Positions 30,292 through 38,400 of a stretch of DNA of 64,000 nucleotides are shown one piece after another (the first letter of the stretch is position 1; each line of letters starts with the position of its first letter). Origin of the DNA: Symbiodinium natans (Eukaryota; Sar; Dinophyceae; Suessiales; Symbiodiniaceae). The DNA lies in contig CAJNDS010000375.1 of assembly GCA_905221605.1 (NCBI GenBank), positions 62,001 through 126,000 of the forward strand. Direction: 5' to 3'. Made by a program: the position numbers and the translations under genes. Below the pieces are notes generated by a model that searched no databases, was not told the origin of the DNA, and worked only from the letters and a program-made list of their open reading frames with translations.

Positions 30292-33012
30292 ATGGCTTCA
30301 ATAAATAACTTAACAGCAGTTTATGCAGATAGATTTTATTTGTCATCTTCAACGGGTGTAAGTGAAATATCAGATACATATGCTACAAAAACCGAATTAG
30401 GAGACATCAACACTGCAAACTCTTCAAATATAACAGCCAACGCTGACGCTATTTCAGTATTGAATACAAAGCAACTACAAAACTTTCATGACATCAGTTC
30501 TATCTCTCATATTTTGGCGACTACATATCAAACTAATTTGCAAATATCCAGTAGCTACTACAGTAAAGTAGAAATAGATACTACATTTTCAAATTATTAT
30601 ACATCAACACAGATTGATACAAATTTATCTACTAACTTCCAAACCAACACGCAACTGGCAACCAATTATTATGATAAGGGCGAGGTAGATACATTAATAG
30701 CAGGGGCTGGATCGGGATACACAACTACTGAGGTTGATAATCTACTAGACTTAAGAGTTCCCAAATCAGATTTTACAAATAGATTTAGCGCCAATCCTAT
30801 TATTGACTGTAGTGCCCCTACTGTTATTCATAGCGGTTTAACATTAAACAACTCAACTATTAATATATCGCCAGTAGCAGGATTATCATTTAGCAATCAG
30901 ACAGGGGGAGGTGATAAAGTTTTAGCAGAGTTTAAAAACGCAACGAGTTATATAACTTTACAGGGTGACAAAATATTTTGTAATAATACATCAGACAACG
31001 CAATTAAACAATTAGATTTATCAAATAATAATGCAGGATACAAAGTGTCAGGAAAAATAGAAGCACCAACAGGAGGAATAGTAGTAGATAATACAGCAGA
31101 TAATGCACTTTCTTTTACTGTTAGAAACACAGACAATTATTTTACTTTTAACAGCGACAGTATTGACTGTTATAATTCCGTTGGTGACACAGGTCGTATT
31201 TTAAATTTAAACGCTAATGCCGATCAATATGTTAAATCACATTCGCTATTGGTAGACACTGGAATAGAAACCTTGACTGGTGGCTATACACTAGATGTCG
31301 TTAATAGTGCTATTGTTCGTCAGAATTTAAAAGTGGATGGTAATGTTGATTTAGCAAGTTCAACAGGAGATATACAAGTTCCAGTAACAGGTATGGATAT
31401 TGTTAGAGCATCAGGAGATGCCAATTATAATTTAAGAATTAGAGACACGCAAGGGGTATGGGAATTTAGGAATAGAAATTTTAGATGTATGAACCCGAGT
31501 AATCCAGCGAATGGAACTGAAATGATTTTACATGACACAGGAGGAGATTATCGTTTAAGAATAGGAAGTCAGACAACAGCACAAGTCGGAATAGGAGTTC
31601 AATACAACGCCAGTTATTTTTTAAATGTTGGTGGATTATCTAATTTTAATCAGGCGAGAGTAGCAACAGATTTAGAAGTAGCAGGAGATATTAATTTAAC
31701 AACTGATTTACATTTAACAGGCGATTTAAATTTTATTGGAACAACTGCGAATATTAATGATGCCACTAACGGTTTAACATTTTACAAAGCATCAACAGAT
31801 GCCTCTAATGTTATGACAGTTGCTAATGATAGTGGCAAGTTAAGATTTAGAAGTGGGGGAATTGATGCTTATAACACTAATGATACATCAGCGCAACTAT
31901 TATTAAATATGAGCAATAGTAATGCTGTAAGATGTAATAAATTAGGTGTTGGTTCAAATGCAGGTGTTGATACTTTTAGTTGCGTCGGCGGTAATGCTTA
32001 TTTTAACTGCACGTGTAGATTTGATAATATTCCTACATTTAATAGTAGCGTTTATATAAATAGTAGTGGTAGAATATTTCAAAGAGCAGACGCTAATAAT
32101 TCATTGAATGTTATATCAACAGAAGAAATAAATTTTTCACTACAATCAAATAGAACAACCGACCCGACTACTGGCACTATTGCTTTACAATTAAACGACA
32201 CTAACGGAATAACAGTAAATAGAGCGGTCGTAAATAACCAGACTTTTAACAGTATAGGAAAAATAACAGCAGAAGCAGATTTAGATGTGTGGGGAGGTAT
32301 ATATTTTCAGCATTCATCGGCAATAAAGGAAACTTTAAACGGCAGTGATTATGATCTAGATATAAGAAATGGAGACACCGACAGGGCAATTAATTTTATT
32401 ATTGGAACGATAGGAAGCACGCCGGAATTGTCATTAAGCGAAGCAAAAGTTAAAATGAATAGTAATTTAGAAATAACACAGGAAACGATAATAGCAACAT
32501 ATGAACAAATACAGTTTCTGAATACTGATGCTAGTGGGGAAGTGTTCTTTTATTTTGGAGATACAACAGCAGGGAATGAAGTATTGGAAATATCACCAGG
32601 CGGTGTTTATATTGATGGAACCTTTGGTTATTCATCTGATTTTACGTTAAAAGAAAATATCAAAGAAGTTAGTAGTGCAAAGTGTTATGAAATAATTAAA
32701 TATGTCAAACCGAAAACATTCAATTTTACACATTTAAACGAAGAGAAGAACAAAGTTAATCATATTGGATTTGTAGCCCAAGACTTTGAAAAGGTAATTC
32801 CACGAGAATGGGAAGGCATTATAACAACAGATAATAAAGGACACAAGAGACTTGATTATTGTAAAACAGCAGTAATCACACACGGAGCATTACAGCATTT
32901 GATTAAAGAACAAGAAGAATTAACTGATTTAGTGAAAACAATGAAAAAGGAAATAGCAACAATGAAAGGAGAAATAACAAAATTGAGAAGGAAAATTAAA
33001 GATGATGATTAA
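30292..33012 (+). CDS. Fibre/tail-spike-like protein with C-terminal S74 intramolecular chaperone
   Basis: A 906-residue protein. The first 150 residues have repeated helical YYxKxEID-type units, as in trimeric fibre shafts. A long beta-rich repeat region follows (about 170-770). The C-terminus has a peptidase S74 domain: SSDFTLKENIKEV gives the Ser-x4-Lys pair of the self-cleaving endosialidase-type chaperone, then FNFTHLNEEKNKVNHIGFVA and a final coiled coil (TMKKEIATMKGEITKLRRK). In phages this domain trimerises the fibre and then cuts itself off. The protein is probably the receptor-binding fibre at the capsid vertices. Codon use matches neighbouring viral genes. Confidence 0.85.
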   Translation: MASINNLTAVYADRFYLSSSTGVSEISDTYATKTELGDINTANSSNITANADAISVLNTKQLQNFHDISSISHILATTYQTNLQISSSYYSKVEIDTTFSNYYTSTQIDTNLSTNFQTNTQLATNYYDKGEVDTLIAGAGSGYTTTEVDNLLDLRVPKSDFTNRFSANPIIDCSAPTVIHSGLTLNNSTINISPVAGLSFSNQTGGGDKVLAEFKNATSYITLQGDKIFCNNTSDNAIKQLDLSNNNAGYKVSGKIEAPTGGIVVDNTADNALSFTVRNTDNYFTFNSDSIDCYNSVGDTGRILNLNANADQYVKSHSLLVDTGIETLTGGYTLDVVNSAIVRQNLKVDGNVDLASSTGDIQVPVTGMDIVRASGDANYNLRIRDTQGVWEFRNRNFRCMNPSNPANGTEMILHDTGGDYRLRIGSQTTAQVGIGVQYNASYFLNVGGLSNFNQARVATDLEVAGDINLTTDLHLTGDLNFIGTTANINDATNGLTFYKASTDASNVMTVANDSGKLRFRSGGIDAYNTNDTSAQLLLNMSNSNAVRCNKLGVGSNAGVDTFSCVGGNAYFNCTCRFDNIPTFNSSVYINSSGRIFQRADANNSLNVISTEEINFSLQSNRTTDPTTGTIALQLNDTNGITVNRAVVNNQTFNSIGKITAEADLDVWGGIYFQHSSAIKETLNGSDYDLDIRNGDTDRAINFIIGTIGSTPELSLSEAKVKMNSNLEITQETIIATYEQIQFLNTDASGEVFFYFGDTTAGNEVLEISPGGVYIDGTFGYSSDFTLKENIKEVSSAKCYEIIKYVKPKTFNFTHLNEEKNKVNHIGFVAQDFEKVIPREWEGIITTDNKGHKRLDYCKTAVITHGALQHLIKEQEELTDLVKTMKKEIATMKGEITKLRRKIKDDD

Positions 33013-33038
33013 TAAAAATATTTTGAGAAATACTAATA

Positions 33039-33800
33039 TTAATCACCTATTTCAAAGCGTTGTTCAAAATTAATATAAAACATGTTATTCACATCTTTAG
33101 CATTTGTGTTTATATAAAAGAACGAGTAAGGTGCAAAATTCACCGCTTGTTGATACATGTCATAAAGTGTTCGCTTGTCTACAAGGGCACTATTCTCTTC
33201 TAGGAAACTATTTACCTCGTTCATGTTCTTCAGTCTGAATATGAAAAGTGCCGAGGCATTAAGTCTGATTATAGGGGCAAGGACATTATATTTTTGTGTT
33301 GATAAAATGCATGAGATGGCGTTATGTCTACCTCTCGTGAACAATCCATGCAAGATATTTGAGTATCTTACAAATTTAGGATCATCGGCAAAGTCGTCCA
33401 CCACTATTAAAATACTAAATAATTCTTTTTGTTTGTTCTTCTTCTGGAAGTCTATTACCTTGTGTTGTGTTTCTATTATCTTCTTCAATGATATAGGGTC
33501 GTAGTCTTCATAATATACTTGCTCCTTTTCAGTATCCACTTTCATTACATCAGTAATGTATTTCTTGACTGCTCTCCATGTGTCATCCACATGCACACTA
33601 GGGCTAAAAATGTATATTCTCTCAAAAGAACCTCGGTAAATCTTTAAAATTAGGTTTTGTATTAAAACAGATTTACCACCTGTTGAAGAAGCAACGCATA
33701 ACATTCTTGCTGGTAGACTTGGCATCATCTCGTATTTACTATTCTTGTAATTGTATTTGGGTATGTCTATAGGTTCTACTTTAGGAATATCTTCTAACAT
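33039..33800 (-). CDS. Genome-packaging ATPase (FtsK/HerA, A32-like)
   Basis: A 253-residue P-loop ATPase with Walker A in CVASSTGGKSVLIQN (Lys43), Walker B in FSILIVVDDFADD (around residues 130-139), the sensor-like CILSTQK and the conserved LFTRGRHNAIS. Order and length match the DNA-packaging ATPases of PLVs, virophages and nucleocytoplasmic large DNA viruses. It would pump viral DNA into preformed capsids. It converges on the fibre gene across 26 bp. A TTTAAA box (33825-33830) lies 24 bp before its start. Confidence 0.92.
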   Translation of the reverse strand: MLEDIPKVEPIDIPKYNYKNSKYEMMPSLPARMLCVASSTGGKSVLIQNLILKIYRGSFERIYIFSPSVHVDDTWRAVKKYITDVMKVDTEKEQVYYEDYDPISLKKIIETQHKVIDFQKKNKQKELFSILIVVDDFADDPKFVRYSNILHGLFTRGRHNAISCILSTQKYNVLAPIIRLNASALFIFRLKNMNEVNSFLEENSALVDKRTLYDMYQQAVNFAPYSFFYINTNAKDVNNMFYINFEQRFEIGD

Positions 33801-33824
33801 TAATACTAGTTAGAAATTATATCA

Positions 33825-33830
33825 TTTAAA
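33825..33830 (-). promoter_or_regulatory. TTTAAA box upstream of packaging ATPase
   Basis: ATATTTAAATGATATAATT lies 24 bp before the ATPase ATG at 33800. The core is palindromic but is only 5 bp from the rightward ATG at 33836, so it is more likely to serve the leftward gene. Confidence 0.35.
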
Positions 33831-33835
33831 TATAT

Positions 33836-33973
33836 ATGGATAAATACATAGAAGTAATAAATGAGATAGAGAAATTTGATGAAATAATAAAAACTCCAAG
33901 ATACAGAATGTGTTGTCGTAGTTTGTTGGAATTCCTTAAGGCATTCTGCTTTTATGTCAAAAATGTTAAATAA
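33836..33973 (+). CDS. Small hypothetical viral ORF (45 aa)
   Basis: A short open frame starting MDKYIEVINEIEKFDEII and ending AFCFYVKNVK, with a Cys-Cys pair in the middle. It lies 35 bp from the divergent ATPase gene and 14 bp before the next small gene. That tight packing is the main support. No family recognised. Confidence 0.4.
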   Translation: MDKYIEVINEIEKFDEIIKTPRYRMCCRSLLEFLKAFCFYVKNVK

Positions 33974-33987
33974 TGTAAATAATATAA

Positions 33988-34398
33988 ATGAGCGATAAAA
34001 GCGATGAAAGCTATAAGAAGAAAGGGTTTTTTATTAATTCTAAAGGTGTATCTTGTATTCCTTGTAGATGTAAGAGGCAGTCATATCATAAGGAAACAAA
34101 GACGGTAAAAGAAAACAATGTAATAACTACTAACATTGTTGAAGATAGGCATAATATGAAATTTGGAGGAAGGAATGTTAGCCCTGATGAAAACCACATA
34201 TTCAAAAATGATAACCAAACAGGAAGCGTTGAAATATGTGATACTGGATTTGGAACTCATGGTATAACACCCGAGGAATGCGAACAGAGAATAGAAATGA
34301 CCGAGACCGACATTGAATGTATTAAGAAAGACATAGAACGATTGGAAGTAGAGATTGAAAAATTGAAGTTTAAAATTGATAAGAAAATTGTAGAATAA
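33988..34398 (+). CDS. Hypothetical viral protein with C-terminal coiled coil (136 aa)
   Basis: The N-terminal part is basic and has a cysteine cluster (GVSCIPCRCKRQ) that might bind zinc. The last 45 residues form a strong heptad repeat (TDIECIKKDIERLEVEIEKL). No enzyme motif. It belongs to the rightward cluster of small genes near the right TIR and ends 7 bp before the next gene. Confidence 0.65.
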   Translation: MSDKSDESYKKKGFFINSKGVSCIPCRCKRQSYHKETKTVKENNVITTNIVEDRHNMKFGGRNVSPDENHIFKNDNQTGSVEICDTGFGTHGITPEECEQRIEMTETDIECIKKDIERLEVEIEKLKFKIDKKIVE

Positions 34399-34405
34399 TA
34401 TAAAT

Positions 34406-34603
34406 ATGGATTGTTGGTTTCCTAAGAAAGAAAACACCGAAAATAAAGCAGATTGGCTGGCGGAAAGAAGAAATATCAGAATGTATAACGCCAGATTAAG
34501 TGCTATTATAGATGAACTAGAGGATCATTATCATTATGAAGAATATAAGAAGCGATTTAAATTGTTGTTTGAGTTTTATCAGCTGAAAGAATTGCTAAAA
34601 TAA
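34406..34603 (+). CDS. Small hypothetical viral protein (65 aa)
   Basis: A charged, helix-forming protein starting MDCWFPKKENTENKADWLAE and ending YQLKELLK, with no known family. It follows the preceding gene closely in the same direction, which supports it as real. Confidence 0.55.
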   Translation: MDCWFPKKENTENKADWLAERRNIRMYNARLSAIIDELEDHYHYEEYKKRFKLLFEFYQLKELLK

Positions 34604-34781
34604 TGTTGTAAAGAGTGATTTACTTATAGAATGACAGCGCCCCACATACGCCTCGCCAGAGGCTCGCGATCTTTCGAGACAGCATTTCTCCCATTTCCCC
34701 AGTGTGCCTTCCATAAGCATGTCAAAAGAACATGGTAATGGTTAATTAGTTTGAAACAATGTTTGTCATAATTAATAAATT
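34604..34781. other. Intergenic with GC-rich hairpin
   Basis: This gap in an AT-rich region contains a locally GC-rich imperfect hairpin (GCCTCGCCAGAGGC within 34651-34668). No ORF seen. It could be a transcript end or a small structured element. Confidence 0.4.
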
Positions 34782-35072
34782 ATGATAAATATTGTAAAAC
34801 AGTATAATATGACAATATATGTTGATAAGATAACCATGGAGTTTAATACTGAGTGCCGTCCTCCTCATTGTGAAAGGCAATGTGTCAGATGCAAAGACTG
34901 GAAGAATTTAGTGCACTTCAAAAGATATTATTATTGCAAAACGGGTAGGTTTTTAATGCAGTATAGAACCACTGTTACTTGCTGTGAATGTTTAGATAGC
35001 ATGAAAGCATACAACGACAAACGAAAAGAAGTGAGTTTCAATGATAAAAGGAAACGTGAGGTAAAAGCATAA
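34782..35072 (+). CDS. Small cysteine-rich, zinc-ribbon-like protein (96 aa)
   Basis: CxxC pairs (RQCVRCKDW and VTCCECLDS), plus CRPPHC, suggest one or two zinc-binding knuckles. The linker HFKRYYYCKTGRF is aromatic and the tail is basic (NDKRKREVKA). This resembles small nucleic-acid-binding proteins, but no family is recognised. It is the last gene before the right TIR, 69 bp away. Confidence 0.65.
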   Translation: MINIVKQYNMTIYVDKITMEFNTECRPPHCERQCVRCKDWKNLVHFKRYYYCKTGRFLMQYRTTVTCCECLDSMKAYNDKRKEVSFNDKRKREVKA

Positions 35073-35141
35073 GTATAATGTAATCACATTTCATAAGAGT
35101 TTATGGAACGTAATTCTATTATGACTACAACCTTTAACCCT

Positions 35142-35462
35142 AAACCTAGTAAAATCTATAAGAGAACCCTTGCCCACTTTGGGATGATAATACCACCTTT
35201 GGGAATATGGATAGGGTAATTGGTTATTCCTATACTGGTCTTGGTAATGGGGAAGTAGTGGTGATATTTGGGGGATTGTAGTAGGGAGTATAGGAATATT
35301 CCTCTTATATGGATGAGGTAATCGGTTATTCCTATACTGGTCTTGGTAATGGGGAAGTAGTGGTGATATAGTTGGTGAGGTGTAGGGGGGAGTATAGGAA
35401 TAATCGTCTAATGGGTTGACTGGTGGTATTATTACCCAAAATGGGCAAGGGTTCTGCTAACT
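35142..35462 (-). repeat. Right terminal inverted repeat, 321 bp
   Basis: Reverse complement of the left TIR with the same internal tandem and nested inverted structure. Equal length and near identity suggest recent insertion or ongoing gene conversion between the ends. Confidence 0.95.
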
Positions 35463-35467
35463 ATTAT
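35463..35467 (+). repeat. Right target-site duplication (ATTAT)
   Basis: Partner of 15598-15602. The host sequence resumes with GACACCATATACTGGCATGG, which matches the repeat seen left of the element. Confidence 0.85.
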
Positions 35468-38400
35468 GACACCATATACTGGCATGGAATGTGATAAAAA
35501 CAGCATATATTGGCATGGCATCTGGTGTCCTTTACAGAGTAGGCCGATTCTTGCGCAGCCCAGCACCTCCGCAGAACGACCCCCTCGGTCTGAACCTCTG
35601 TCCCAGCCTCACGGCCCAACACACGGCCGCCACAGCCCCGCCGCATTCCCCTCTGCAGAGTTGCTCATGCTCTGCGCCGTTGGGACACACAGTCAACGAT
35701 CCTGAGTCTAAACCCTCAACCCTAACCCTTTTCCCTCAGGGAGAGAGCAGCTCAGGCATTTTTGTGGTAGTAATTCGTAAGGTCTAGATCATTCTAGATC
35801 CCTCAAGTACGATGTGCATGCACCCAATTGTCTCCACCAGGTTTCTTTGCGTGCAATGCACCTTGGTAAAGACCAACGTCGGTTCCCTCTAAACCTCGAC
35901 CTGCAGCAACACCTGCGCTTCAAGGATTCCAAGTTATGTTATGGGGGGGCTGGGGCATATAGTTTTAATAGGTCTTATAGGATTAAGGGCAAGAACCTTG
36001 AGTGTTTATGAGGCTTCATAGGCTATCGAGAAGCAAGCGCGACCCGGCCGGCCCCGTGGGGGCCCCCACCCTCTGCGCCCGCAGCCCACGGGTCAACGCC
36101 GCAGGTATCCTGGAAATCCGCTGATCGCGGCTGGGTGTGTGCAAAGAGGCACGCCTGTATGAGCTCATGAAAGGCTCACGCAAAAAATGCGGCATGGCTG
36201 CTCACGCAGCGGCTTGCAGTAGCTGCTACTGTACAATGCGTACATGTATGTGACAGGCGTTCACATGCAGGGCAGGAATGGGCAGTGGGCATTGTGGCCG
36301 TCATTGTTTGCCTTGTCTTCGCCCTTACTATTTGCATCTGTTGCTTTTGCCTCCCCACAAACAGCGGCACTGGTACAATCCAGGTCCTGGACACGCGAAG
36401 CCACAAAAGTTATATGACCATGCAGTCTGAGCGCAAACACGCCCCAAGTCACTGTGCTGGTTTTTCTTTCCACTTAGCACCAAGCTCGTGTGTGCTCTTC
36501 GAGTTCGGACCTCGGAATGATGAGGTGGTGCGAGCGCGAGTTCTACTTACTCTTGGATGGAACCAGCACTTCCTTGTCGCGATGTCAGGACGAGTGTGCC
36601 AGGCGCAAGTCTTGTCGTGAAACTCTGAAGTCGGGTTTTAGGAGGCTTTAGGCCTCTGCCATTGACGTCACCGAGCTGCAACTTGTTCTTTCTGCTTACG
36701 GTTAGAAATAGCAAAGCATAGCTTCGCAAATGCGAGCGAGACTCTTGCGGATGGCTTTGCATCTTGAGCTGATTGCTACCATATGCCACTCGCCGGCGTC
36801 CCCAGGATAGATCGCTTAGTTACTTCTCATTTGTACATCCCTTTCACATCTTCGCTAGGCCAGCATTCCAAGTAAAAAGCCTTACCGCTTTCCTTGTGGC
36901 CAGGTTCGCGTCGATTCATTTCAGCAACATCTTCATGATGTGATCAAAGAGGAATACACATGAAGAGACTAGCATCGTTAGAGCTTAGAGGCACGGTTAG
37001 CATCGGTTAGCTGGTTTGCTCTCTGAGAGCCTTGAGAGTCGACACAAGCTGAGCCTCTCACAATTGAAAAGGGGGCGAAAAAGATGGGCAAAGGGTTCCT
37101 GCATGTTCCTGCACAGGCGTGCCATGGTCACACAGTGCGCGCAGTTGCCTTTTCTACCTCCCCTAATTAGTTGTTGTGTGTACTTGTGTGACGTGTGGTC
37201 TGGAGCTGCTGTGTGAGCTCCCCGGTTGTTTGTTGGCCGCGTATTTCAAGTTTTCATTTTCTGGCTTCGACAACGGCTGCACCTTGTTTGAGCAAGTGTT
37301 GGCGACAGTCGAAAATCCAGCTTCAGCTGGGTTCAAGCTCTCAACCAAATGTTGAGCGCAGCTCCGAGCTTCACTGCCCGGATCCCTCAAGCATCATCTG
37401 CCTCCACATCCTCCTGAAGTTACAATATTTTACGAGTCGTAGGCAGAGCCTAGATGCCTTAAAGTGCCAGCCTTAAACGGATCCGTTGCCTTGTTCCAAT
37501 GGATGAGAATCTGGGGCGTAAGCCCAAGCAGCCGCGGCCACAGCGAGTCTGGCGCTCAAGTCAAAGATAGTCAAAGCCCCAAATTGCCAAAAGCCGAAAA
37601 ATCCCGGCTCTGGGTGTTGAAGCCCTGACAAAAGTGCGTTTTTGGAGCCACGCAAGATACGAAAGGTCCCGGGGATGAACAACAGATGCAATCCACAGTT
37701 GCAACTTGAGAGAGCCCGAGGCTCTTTGTTAATCGGCACAGTGGTCGATGGTTGTAGATACGGCGCTACTGTGCAGAGATGCTACACACAATGGTGCACA
37801 TCTGTGCGTCAAACCGAGTGATGTCAAAGTCGTAGTCCAAGGCCATTGGGTTGCAAGTCCTCCTGTTCTGTTGCCCTTCTCATGCTTGTTTCATCCCCCG
37901 AGCTGTCCGCTCAGACCTGTCGGTCTGCTTTGGTTGCCTGGGCAGCAAAGTACGCATGGAAGCTTCGAGTGAAGTTGAAAGCCTTCAACCAGCGTTCACC
38001 AGCCATTTTTCCTGGCATTCAGGTTTTTGCTAGAGGTTGCTCGGGCCTCAGGTAAGATCTGACCAGCATTCAACCTGGTGACGCCGATGCGCAATTACCG
38101 GACATGGCGCAAGCAATCCACTTTGCAGAACTCGCGACAGAAGAAGTGGAGAGTAGGTAGCACAAGATCTTCGTTTAAACACAGGATCAGCTGGGCTTTG
38201 AGAGTGCTGTAGGGTAAAGGTCCAGTACGAACAGCATGTTTACAGGACAGCAAGACCTTATATGGGAGTTGTTTGACACAATTGGCGCAGCTGCGACGAT
38301 AGAATTCACAACAGCTTTGACTCGATTGCTGCAGAGTAGCAGCGGCAGTATGTAGGCTCATTCGGCACTGGCGATTGCAGATGCAATTGAGCCGGTAGAA

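Larger units (their letters stand above)
15603..35462. mobile_element. Integrated Polinton-like virus (PLV), complete
   Basis: The 19,860-bp element is bounded by 321-bp inverted repeats and a 5-bp duplication ATTAT (15598-15602 and 35463-35467). It is markedly AT-rich against GC-rich flanks. It encodes rve integrase, a B-family-like polymerase fused to an SF1 helicase, major capsid protein, penton-like protein, packaging ATPase and a fibre. Integrase, TIRs, 5-6 bp duplications and a double-jelly-roll capsid module are the known hallmarks of Polintons and PLVs. All morphogenesis ORFs are open. The only clear break is a stop codon in one accessory GIY-YIG gene. No adenain-type (Ulp1-like) maturation protease was seen, which favours PLV over a classic Polinton. 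Confidence 0.93.

Noticed and set aside
15603-35462. Virophage or giant-virus fragment
   Set aside because: TIRs, target duplication and gene set form a complete 20-kb unit. Virophage-specific genes, such as their typical cysteine protease, were not seen. Phylogeny could still place it near virophages.
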